Shown here: positions 1 to 5,758 of the stretch, piece after piece
How the letters are laid out: each line of letters starts with the position of its first letter
Position numbering within the stretch: position 1 is the first letter of the stretch
Source of the DNA: Lactobacillales bacterium
Lineage (GTDB): Bacteria; Bacillota; Bacilli; Lactobacillales; Vagococcaceae
Assembly: GCA_015655485.1 (NCBI GenBank)
Contig: JAATEZ010000412.1
Span: 1-6,774, forward strand
Direction: 5' to 3'
Length of the DNA: 6,774 nucleotides
Notes under the pieces: model-generated
Told to the model about the DNA's origin: nothing
The model's input: only the letters and a program-made list of their open reading frames with translations
Database searches by the model: none
Made by a program: the position numbers and the translations under genes

Positions 1-980
1 AATACATCCATAACACCAAGCATTCTAGAATAAGGCATATTAGTCGGCCCTAATAAAGCGACCGTTCCTTTGCCATGGCCCGAAACTTCATAAGTCGCAG
101 TAATCAAACTCATATTACTCAATAATTTATTGCCTAATTCATTCCCGATTTTTACATCGATCGCTTGGTTCTTAGGTGATAAAAGCAAAGCCAAGTCCTC
201 GCTGTTGCCAAAATAAGAATAAACTGATTTAAACTGAGCCAGATCTTTCAAAATGTTAAAATTCAGCAGATTCATTTTGCCGCCAACGTAAACTCTATCT
301 TCAAATGCCTGACTTAGCATAGATTCAAACAAGTTCATCATGCCGCTCGGTGTTTGAAAATATTTTTGTAAAAGCAAGGGAATCTCAGTCCGCAGTTTAT
401 GATAAACACTTAATAACGGCTGACCAACTAATTTTTCATTAATGATCCGGATCATCTTTTCTAAATCTTCACTCGTAACACTCGTTGGGATCGAGAAGAC
501 CTGACTTTCAACATTTCCCTTGTCGGTGACGATGATTGCGATTACCTGCCGGTCATTTAACGGCACCATACGGAAACCGGTCAATTTTCGTTCCTTTACT
601 TCCGGTCCTAATGAAAAAGCCGTGTAACTGGTCAGCTCTGAAAGTATTCTTGCAGATTGTTCAATCATGTCATTGATCGCAGAAAATTCTCTGTTCAGCG
701 ACTGACGAATCATAGACAGCTCTTCAGGTTTGATATTGATCGGCTGCAATATATGATCAATATAAAAACGATAACCTCGTAAAGACGGTATCCTGCCGGA
801 AGAGGAATGAGTTTTTTCGATCAGCCCCAATTCCTCTAAATACATCATATCATTACGAATCGTTGCTGAACTTGCTTTGATCCCTTCATTCATGATCGTC
901 TTGGAACCCACTGGATTGCCAGTGGTTGTATAGTTTTGTATGATGAGTTGCAAAATATCCATCTGTCTCTGTTTTAACAC
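1..980 (-). CDS. hrcA: HrcA, heat-inducible transcription repressor (3' end outside window)
   Basis: HrcA represses class I heat-shock genes (hrcA-grpE-dnaK-dnaJ, often groESL) by binding CIRCE operators; in this family its activity depends on the GroE chaperonin. The frame is open from a GTG at 980 to the window edge, giving 326 residues. The family is about 345 long, so only about 20 C-terminal residues are missing. Family motifs seen: N-terminal winged-helix region (about 1-75) with PVGSKTIM at 23-30, SSATIRND at 37-44 and SSSGRIPS at 59-66 followed by GYRFYID at 69-75; and the conserved C-terminal stretch ALLGPTNMPYSRM at 308-320. I chose GTG because the encoded start MLKQRQ fits the family and an AGGTGAG ribosome site sits 5 nt upstream. 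The next in-frame ATG (codon 7) would cut into the DNA-binding domain. Two CIRCE boxes upstream point to autoregulation. The chaperone genes expected to follow lie outside the window. Confidence 0.97.
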   Translation of the reverse strand, partial: MLKQRQMDILQLIIQNYTTTGNPVGSKTIMNEGIKASSATIRNDMMYLEELGLIEKTHSSSGRIPSLRGYRFYIDHILQPINIKPEELSMIRQSLNREFSAINDMIEQSARILSELTSYTAFSLGPEVKERKLTGFRMVPLNDRQVIAIIVTDKGNVESQVFSIPTSVTSEDLEKMIRIINEKLVGQPLLSVYHKLRTEIPLLLQKYFQTPSGMMNLFESMLSQAFEDRVYVGGKMNLLNFNILKDLAQFKSVYSYFGNSEDLALLLSPKNQAIDVKIGNELGNKLLSNMSLITATYEVSGHGKGTVALLGPTNMPYSRMLGVMDV

Positions 981-985
981 TTTAA

Positions 986-992
986 CTCACCT
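986..992 (-). promoter_or_regulatory. Ribosome binding site that sets the GTG start of hrcA
   Basis: On the minus strand AGGTGAG lies 5 nt before the GTG at 980. It lies between the CIRCE box and the start codon and supports GTG rather than the internal ATG at codon 7. Confidence 0.75.
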
Positions 993-996
993 CTCT

Positions 997-1023
997 TTAG
1001 CACTCTAAAACATTGAGTGCTAA
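997..1023. promoter_or_regulatory. CIRCE operator 1 (proximal to hrcA)
   Basis: TTAGCACTC, a 9-nt spacer and GAGTGCTAA form a perfect match to the CIRCE consensus, the binding site of HrcA. It lies 16 nt upstream of the hrcA start codon and just downstream of the predicted transcription start, so bound HrcA would block the promoter at 1034-1062. In RNA it would form a hairpin at the 5' end of the hrcA transcript. Confidence 0.97.
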
Positions 1024-1033
1024 TACAAGTATT

Positions 1034-1062
1034 AATATACCAATTTTTTCATCATTTGTCAA
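1034..1062 (-). promoter_or_regulatory. Sigma-A-type promoter of hrcA (P1)
   Basis: On the minus strand the -35 box TTGACA (1057-1062) is a consensus match. A 17-nt spacer separates it from the -10 box TATATT (1034-1039), which is preceded by TGG, giving an extended -10 (TGn). The predicted start of transcription near 1027 falls at the edge of CIRCE 1. The promoter is flanked on both sides by CIRCE boxes. Confidence 0.85.
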
Positions 1063-1073
1063 TCCTAAACTAT

Positions 1074-1110
1074 CAAAATTAGCACTCTTATAACGAGAGT
1101 GCTAATTTTG
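1074..1110. promoter_or_regulatory. CIRCE operator 2 with extended palindromic arms
   Basis: The core at 1079-1105 is again TTAGCACTC, 9 nt, GAGTGCTAA, a perfect CIRCE. Symmetry continues outwards and inwards, so that arms of 15 nt (CAAAATTAGCACTCT and its complement) enclose only 7 nt. It lies 16 nt upstream of the hrcA -35 box and 130 nt before the ABC permease start. It could serve a second, upstream hrcA promoter, the rightward ABC operon, or cooperative binding with operator 1. The sequence alone does not decide between these. Confidence 0.95.
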
Positions 1111-1138
1111 AGAAACAGGACAACTATTTTTCTATTAT
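1108..1138 (+). promoter_or_regulatory. Possible promoter of the ABC operon overlapping CIRCE 2
   Basis: TTGAGA (1108-1113) and TATTAT (1133-1138) are separated by 19 nt, which is longer than ideal. The -35 box touches the extended right arm of CIRCE 2. No better rightward promoter was found between 1106 and 1235; other weak options are TTGTTT/TATTTA (1144-1172) and a -10-like TAAAAT at 1180-1185. A promoter is needed somewhere here because the upstream gene is divergent. Confidence 0.25.
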
Positions 1139-1162
1139 ATTTTTTGTTTCTGCTTTCTTTAA
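1134..1162 (-). promoter_or_regulatory. Possible second hrcA promoter (P2) upstream of CIRCE 2
   Basis: On the minus strand a perfect -10 box TATAAT (1134-1139) lies 17 nt downstream of a poor -35 box TTAAAG (1157-1162). A start near 1127 would put CIRCE 2 in the 5' leader, the same layout as P1 with CIRCE 1. The -35 match is weak and the region is AT-rich, so this is a candidate only. Confidence 0.35.
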
Positions 1163-1235
1163 GCTGTATTTAAGGTCTTTAAAATATGCTTTTGTTGCTA
1201 TTTTAATAAATAACTAATAAAAAAGGAGGACACAC

Positions 1236-2750
1236 ATGAACTTTATTAAAAGAGCTCTGCTGAGTACGAAGGCGAAAAAAGGAAGAACGATTCTTTTGAT
1301 TTGTATTTTTTCAGCCATTTTGATTTTTGTTTTAGCTGGATTAACGATTCGCAGTGCCGCCCTTTCAGCTACAGAAAGTGCTAAAAAAAGTATGGGAGCA
1401 ACCATCACGCTTTCGACAAATAAAGAGGCCTCTTTTTCAAAAAGCACCCAACAGAGTACAGACAGCTCTGCTACAGACTCATCGGTCGACCCTGGAAGTT
1501 ATTCGGTCACCCCGGTTCCGCTGGAGGATGCAACAGCAATAGCTAAGCTGGACAATATAAAAAGCTATAATTTCCTTTCTTCAACTTCTGCCGGAGCTAC
1601 CGATTCGATCACTCCGATCTCATCAAGCGACTCGACAAGCAGCTCTACGGAAGAAAGCAGCAGCCAATCTCAACAAGGTATGCCAAGTGGAGGAGATCAA
1701 GACTCTAATAGCTTTGGAGCAGGAAATGCACAGGGAGATTTTTCAATATCCGGTGTGTTGACCACAGCAGCGGCGGATGATTTTTCTGATGGGACTTCAA
1801 AAATCGTTGAAGGGGTCGGCATCACTGCGGCCGATGTGGATTCAAATAATGTTGTTATTGAAGAAACTCTTGCTGAGGCAAATGATTTATCCGTTGGCGA
1901 TACTTTTACTATCTCTAATCCAACAGATGAAACAGTCACATATGATGTAACAATAGTCGGTATCTATTCTTCTTCCTCTTCCAGTGATTCTTTAGGGATG
2001 AATTTTAACTTTCTAAATCCATCCAACACGATCTACACCTCTTATACCTTTGCCAATACACTTAAAGGCGATGACTACACCGGAACGATCGACTCGGCCA
2101 CTTATGAGCTTAGTGATCCGGAAACAATGAGCGCTTTTGTAAAAAAGGCCAAAAAATTAATTGATACCGATTCATTTAGTTTGCAAACAAATGATCAAGC
2201 CTATCAGCAAATGATCGAACCTTTAGATAATGTGGCAAGTTTTGCTAAGAACATAGTAGTCTTAGTTACTATAGCCGGAATCATCATTCTCTCTTTGATC
2301 GTCATGATGTCTATCCGTGAACGAAAATATGAGATTGGTGTCCTTCTTTCTATCGGCGAATCACGCGTGAAAGTTATTGGTCAGTTCTTCATCGAGATGT
2401 TCCTGATCATGTTTGTCTCTCTGATCATAGCAAGCTTCAGCGGCCGTTTTGTGGGAAATATAGTTGGACAGCAGCTATTAGATCAACAGACTACAGAATC
2501 AACCAGCACAAGCAGCAGTAATAACCAAAATGGAGGCGGACCAAGCGGACAGGGCCAAGGCGGCGGACGAGGAGTCAGCAGTATCGTCAGCTCTAAAACA
2601 ACTGAAGAAGTAGCCAGCCTGAACATTACTCTTTCGATAAAAGAAATCGTTCAACTCGGCGGATTTGGTTTTGCCATTTGCTTACTCTCAGTTCTGCTCT
2701 CATCAATTGGGATCCTGCGGCTTCAGCCAAAGAAAATTTTAACTAGTTAA
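1236..2750 (+). CDS. MacB/FtsX-type ABC transporter permease
   Basis: This is the membrane subunit of a type VII (MacB-like) ABC system, presumably a dimer working with the ATPase encoded next. Topology read from the 504-aa protein: basic cytoplasmic N-terminus (KRALLSTKAKKGR), TM1 about 18-38, a large extracellular domain about 40-335, TM2 about 337-359, TM3 about 380-403, an outer loop, and TM4 about 470-493. This is the MacB fold, with a MacB_PCD-like stretch at about 170-245 and the FtsX-domain signature RERKYEIGVLLSIG at 361-374. Two extracellular stretches are low-complexity: Ser/Thr-rich about 115-170, and Ser/Gly/Gln-rich about 418-450. The start is supported by AAGGAGG 6 nt upstream. 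The N-terminus resembles Vex-type permeases of streptococci (from memory, not searched). The substrate cannot be told. MacB relatives move peptides or drugs, or transmit force to extracellular partners, and there is no two-component system or peptide gene beside it here. Confidence 0.9.
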   Translation: MNFIKRALLSTKAKKGRTILLICIFSAILIFVLAGLTIRSAALSATESAKKSMGATITLSTNKEASFSKSTQQSTDSSATDSSVDPGSYSVTPVPLEDATAIAKLDNIKSYNFLSSTSAGATDSITPISSSDSTSSSTEESSSQSQQGMPSGGDQDSNSFGAGNAQGDFSISGVLTTAAADDFSDGTSKIVEGVGITAADVDSNNVVIEETLAEANDLSVGDTFTISNPTDETVTYDVTIVGIYSSSSSSDSLGMNFNFLNPSNTIYTSYTFANTLKGDDYTGTIDSATYELSDPETMSAFVKKAKKLIDTDSFSLQTNDQAYQQMIEPLDNVASFAKNIVVLVTIAGIIILSLIVMMSIRERKYEIGVLLSIGESRVKVIGQFFIEMFLIMFVSLIIASFSGRFVGNIVGQQLLDQQTTESTSTSSSNNQNGGGPSGQGQGGGRGVSSIVSSKTTEEVASLNITLSIKEIVQLGGFGFAICLLSVLLSSIGILRLQPKKILTS

Positions 2751-2765
2751 GGAGGGAATTTACCT

Positions 2766-3425
2766 ATGTTATCTGTCAAAGATGTCGGTTATTGGTATGA
2801 AAATAAAGATAATTCACTTTATGAGAACGTAAATTTATCTTTTGAACCAGGAAAAATGTATGCTATCTTAGGAAGCAGCGGTTCTGGAAAAACCACTTTT
2901 CTTTCTTTAATTGCCGGTTTAGATAAGCCTAAAGAAGGTACGATTCTTTATAACGATAAAGAAATCAATAAAATAGGACTTACCAATTACCGCAAAAAAT
3001 ATGTATCGATCGTTTTTCAATCCTATAATTTATTACCTTATATGACGGCTACTCAAAATATCACTACGGCCATGGAAATTTCCGGTTCCATACAGCCTAC
3101 CAAAAAAGAATATGCAACGAAACTTCTCGACAGTGTCGGTATTGATAACGAGTTAGCACAAAAAAAGGTAACAAAACTTTCCGGTGGTCAACAACAACGT
3201 GTAGCGATCATCAGAGCTATGTGTTGTGATCATGATCTGATCGTTGCTGATGAGCCAACAGGAAATCTGGACGAAAAAACATCTAAAGATATTGTTCAAT
3301 TTTTCGAAAAAATCGCTCATACAGAAAATAAATGTATCATTATCGTGACCCATGAAAAAGAAGTAGCTGATGCTTGTGATCACATTTTTGAACTAAAACA
3401 TCACGAATTCCAAGTCATAAAATAA
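2766..3425 (+). CDS. ABC transporter ATP-binding protein, partner of the upstream permease
   Basis: This is a cytoplasmic ATPase of the MacB/LolD/FtsE class that powers the permease at 1236-2750. All motifs are intact in 219 aa: Walker A GSSGSGKTT at 36-44, Q-loop Q85 in SIVFQ, signature LSGGQ at 138-142, Walker B LIVADE at 158-163, D-loop NLD at 167-169 and H-loop His196. An aromatic residue near Tyr11 is a candidate A-loop. The PTGNLD block after Walker B is typical of the LolD/MacB group. Its ribosome site AAGGAGG (2749-2755) overlaps the TAA stop of the permease, and only 15 nt separate the genes, so they are co-transcribed and probably translationally linked. Separate permease and ATPase polypeptides are usual in Firmicutes, unlike fused Gram-negative MacB. 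A second permease, as in three-gene Vex loci, is absent. Confidence 0.95.
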   Translation: MLSVKDVGYWYENKDNSLYENVNLSFEPGKMYAILGSSGSGKTTFLSLIAGLDKPKEGTILYNDKEINKIGLTNYRKKYVSIVFQSYNLLPYMTATQNITTAMEISGSIQPTKKEYATKLLDSVGIDNELAQKKVTKLSGGQQQRVAIIRAMCCDHDLIVADEPTGNLDEKTSKDIVQFFEKIAHTENKCIIIVTHEKEVADACDHIFELKHHEFQVIK

Positions 3426-3433
3426 TTTCAAAA

Positions 3434-3541
3434 AGCTGAATGAGGCGTTTAGGCTTAGAGCAAAATAGCCAAGGGAGTATGAAGCGCTGTTTGATTCATA
3501 CGAAATTGGTCTTTTTGCCGATAAGCCTGCCTCATGAAGCT
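3434..3541. repeat. 108-nt imperfect palindrome (dispersed repeat or structured RNA candidate)
   Basis: Nested complementary blocks span the gap after the ABC operon: AGCT 3434-3437 with 3538-3541; ATGAGGC 3440-3446 with GCCTCAT 3529-3535; AGGCTTA 3451-3457 with TAAGCCT 3522-3528; GCAAAA 3460-3465 with TTTTGC 3513-3518; CCAA 3469-3472 with TTGG 3506-3509; GTATGAA 3477-3483 with TTCATAC 3495-3501, closing on an 11-nt loop. A tandem G-A/A-G mismatch separates the two outer blocks. The long symmetric form and the lack of coding signals suggest either a mobile or dispersed intergenic repeat, or a folded 3' UTR or small RNA ending at the terminator at 3579-3630. I see no clear target-site duplication. 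Family identity is unknown to me. Confidence 0.6.
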
Positions 3542-3546
3542 GGATT

Positions 3547-3568
3547 AAAAAAAAGCTGCATCAAGCAG
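3547..3568 (-). terminator. Possible weak leftward terminator behind hemW
   Basis: Read leftward, CTGC, a 5-nt loop and GCAG are followed by C and eight T residues (the A run at 3547-3554). The stem is only 4 bp, so it may merely assist the larger hairpin at 3579-3627 in stopping leftward hemW transcripts. Confidence 0.3.
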
Positions 3569-3578
3569 ACCCGGAACT

Positions 3579-3630
3579 AAAGAGAAAGACCAGCATGATT
3601 GATCCTGTCATACTGGTCTTTCTCTTTTTT
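3579..3630 (+). terminator. Rho-independent terminator of the ABC operon, possibly bidirectional
   Basis: Arms 3579-3598 and 3608-3627 pair over 20 positions with a single mismatch (3594/3612) and a 9-nt loop. Rightward they run into a six-T tract (3625-3630). It lies between the convergent ABC operon and the truB-ribF-hemW operon, 9 nt beyond the hemW stop. Leftward the stem is equally good (the mismatch becomes a G-U pair), but its T tract is short, so leftward termination is less certain. Confidence 0.9.
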
Positions 3631-3639
3631 ATATTCCAT

Positions 3640-4791
3640 TTAATCTTTCAAATCTTCCTTTGGCAGTAAAAACTCTTCAAACACATCATTTCCCAGAAAA
3701 AGTCCGCGTTTCGTTAATTTTATATGATCTCCCTCTTGAGTGAGCAGTTCCCGCAAAAACAATTTATGAATCACTTCACCATAGACTTTATCAATAGAAA
3801 GGCCAAATTTTTGTTCAAATACCAAAGTTGAGATCCCTTTGTTCTTGCGTAAGCCAAGAAACATTTCCTCTTCCATCTGATTCGATTTAGTTAAATTTTC
3901 AATTTCAATGACCGGCAGCTCGTTTTTTCGCAAGGGAGCAAGATAATGTTGGATCGGTCCGTGATTCCGATAACGCATGTTTTCCAGATAACCGCTGGCT
4001 CCTGCACCAAAACCGTAATAGTTTTGGTTATTCCAATAAACAAGATTATGTCTGCTCTCATGATGCGGCAAAGCAAAATTACTGACTTCATATTGTTTTC
4101 GTCCAGCTGATTCCATTTGCGAGATCGCCAGTTGGAACATATCTCCTTCTAAATCCTGATTTGGAAAAACCAGATTTCCCTGACGGGCCCAATTATTGAA
4201 CATCGTCTTATTTTCAAGAATCAGAGAATATAAAGAATAATGAGGCAAGTCCAGCTCCAGCGCCTTTTCCAGCGTATCTTTAAAATTGCTGTAGGATTGA
4301 TTTGGCAGAGCATAAATCAAATCAATACTAACATTATCAAAACCATGTTTTTCAATCATGCCGACTGTCCTGTAAACATCTTCCGCGGTATGATGGCGAC
4401 CGATTTTTTTTAATAATTCATTATCAAAAGACTGAACTCCCATAGACAATCGATTGATTCCATAACTTTTTAAAATTTGGATTTTTTCATTAGTCAAATC
4501 ACCCGGATTGACTTCTATTGTATACTCGCCATTTTTGTCTATCGGTAAAAGCAAGGCGAGTCCTGCTAAAAGCGTTTCGAGCTGCGTTGAACTCAACGCG
4601 GTTGGGGTTCCGCCGCCAATATACAACGTTTCGATAGTCGAAGACGGATATTTTCCTAAAGTTATTTTTATTTCCTTCAGCAATGCTTGAATATACTCAT
4701 CCACCGGCTGCCCTTCGATAAAAACTTTATTAAAATCGCAATAATAACAAATATGTTCGCAAAACGGAATATGGATGTAAGCTGAGGTCAT
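3640..4791 (-). CDS. hemW: HemW, heme chaperone-type radical SAM protein (HemN-like)
   Basis: HemW binds heme and a [4Fe-4S] cluster and is thought to deliver heme to membrane targets. It is often misannotated as oxygen-independent coproporphyrinogen III oxidase. In the 383-aa protein the radical SAM cysteines are C11, C15 and C18 (CxxxCxxC). They are followed by Asp-Phe where true HemN has a fourth cysteine two residues after the motif, which argues for HemW. GGGTP at 59-63 is the SAM-contacting motif, GVQSF lies at 118-122, and HNLVYW at 248-253 is the HNxxYW heme-binding motif of HemW. A HemN_C-like domain occupies about 305-375. Length is normal. The ATG is 2 nt beyond the ribF stop, with an AAAGGGA site inside the end of ribF, so translation is coupled to ribF. 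Transcription ends toward the shared terminator region with the convergent ABC operon. Confidence 0.93.
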   Translation of the reverse strand: MTSAYIHIPFCEHICYYCDFNKVFIEGQPVDEYIQALLKEIKITLGKYPSSTIETLYIGGGTPTALSSTQLETLLAGLALLLPIDKNGEYTIEVNPGDLTNEKIQILKSYGINRLSMGVQSFDNELLKKIGRHHTAEDVYRTVGMIEKHGFDNVSIDLIYALPNQSYSNFKDTLEKALELDLPHYSLYSLILENKTMFNNWARQGNLVFPNQDLEGDMFQLAISQMESAGRKQYEVSNFALPHHESRHNLVYWNNQNYYGFGAGASGYLENMRYRNHGPIQHYLAPLRKNELPVIEIENLTKSNQMEEEMFLGLRKNKGISTLVFEQKFGLSIDKVYGEVIHKLFLRELLTQEGDHIKLTKRGLFLGNDVFEEFLLPKEDLKD

Positions 4792-4793
4792 TT

Positions 4794-5741
4794 TTATTTC
4801 CCTTTCTCACTAAAAAACTGGGCAGTATGGATCTCATCTTGTTTCAATTGTTCAATAAGCTCATCACGGCCTGAAAATTTTATTTCTTCACGTAAAAACT
4901 TGTGCCATTTGACAGAAACACGTTCTCCATAAATATCCTGATGAAAGTTCAAAATATAGACTTCGACGGTCATCTGACGTCCTTCGCCAAAAGTAACATT
5001 GTGTCCAATAGATGCCATTCCTTGATACCAAATCCCCGACACTTCTATTTCTACAGCATAAATCCCTAATTTAGGTAAGCGAACATGATGATCCACTTTA
5101 ATATTTGCAGTAGGAAAACCAAGTGTTCTTCCCCGCGCATCTCCATGAATAACAGTACCCTGGATTTCATATTCGTTGCCGAATAGTTTTGTCACCGCGT
5201 CCATGTTGCCTTTTTCCATTTCTTTGCGAATGCGGGTCGAACTGATTTTTTCTCCATCTACACTTTTCTTTGAAACTGTGATGATCTCAAAGCGTCCCTT
5301 AGCATATTTAGGCAAATTTTCCATAGTAGCGATATCTCTAGGGCCATATGTATAATCAAATCCAGCCACAGCAGCTTTTGTATGAAGATCCACGATATAT
5401 TGATCAACAAAATCCTGCGGAGGCAAACTCGCAAATGAAGAAGTGAACTCCACCAAATAAAGAAAATCCACGCCCAAATCTGCCATAATGGATTCTTTTT
5501 GCTCAAAACTAGTTAAATATTTCATATTGTCGGGCTCGATTTTTTGAAAAACAATGGACGGATGCTGATTAAAAGTCATCACAGCCAGCTTCAATCCCTT
5601 TTTTTGTGCTATTTTTTTCCCTCTGTTGATCACTTCTCGATGACCCTGATGAACACCGTCAAAAAAGCCTAATACCATGACAACATCCTCAACTGGAATT
5701 TGATCTTTTTGATATGGATGATGAATGTGAATCACTTGCAT
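4794..5741 (-). CDS. ribF: RibF, bifunctional riboflavin kinase / FAD synthetase
   Basis: RibF phosphorylates riboflavin to FMN and adenylates FMN to FAD in the cytoplasm. The 315-aa protein has normal length. The N-terminal nucleotidyltransferase domain carries GFFDGVHQGH (25-34, the HxGH-type nucleotide-binding motif), GFDYTYG (127-133) and ISSTRIR (166-172). The C-terminal riboflavin kinase domain (about 185-310) carries GRTLGFPTAN (204-213, with the PTAN motif that binds ATP and magnesium), NVTFG (248-252) and VEVYILNF (259-266), in which Glu260 is the likely catalytic base. The ATG is preceded by AGAAGGA 8 nt upstream, located in the 17-nt gap after truB. It is the middle gene of truB-ribF-hemW; the truB-ribF pair is widely conserved in Firmicutes. 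Confidence 0.96.
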   Translation of the reverse strand: MQVIHIHHPYQKDQIPVEDVVMVLGFFDGVHQGHREVINRGKKIAQKKGLKLAVMTFNQHPSIVFQKIEPDNMKYLTSFEQKESIMADLGVDFLYLVEFTSSFASLPPQDFVDQYIVDLHTKAAVAGFDYTYGPRDIATMENLPKYAKGRFEIITVSKKSVDGEKISSTRIRKEMEKGNMDAVTKLFGNEYEIQGTVIHGDARGRTLGFPTANIKVDHHVRLPKLGIYAVEIEVSGIWYQGMASIGHNVTFGEGRQMTVEVYILNFHQDIYGERVSVKWHKFLREEIKFSGRDELIEQLKQDEIHTAQFFSEKGK

Positions 5742-5758
5742 GTTCCTGATCCTTCTCT

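Noticed and set aside
1214..1447. Open frames on the strand opposite the real genes, for example 1214-1447 and 1697-1939 (minus), 4508-4690 and 6306-6581 (plus).
   Set aside because: They mirror the codon structure of strongly supported genes, lack ribosome sites and show no recognisable domain.
1236..3425. Bce-type antimicrobial peptide resistance transporter.
   Set aside because: The permease has four membrane segments and 504 residues, not the roughly 650 residues and ten segments of BceB, and no BceRS-like two-component genes are present.
3440..3580. A 46-codon rightward open frame (ATG 3440, TAA 3578-3580) in the gap after the ABC operon.
   Set aside because: It has no ribosome binding site, lies almost wholly inside the palindrome, and its sequence is explained by the complementary arms. 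Most likely not a protein.
3434..3630. 6S RNA or another known housekeeping RNA.
   Set aside because: It is shorter than 6S RNA, lacks the large central bubble, and I recognise no known RNA consensus in it.
3640..4791. Oxygen-independent coproporphyrinogen III oxidase (HemN) for the radical SAM protein.
   Set aside because: The fourth cysteine of the HemN motif is absent (CxxCDF instead) and the HNxxYW motif of HemW is present.
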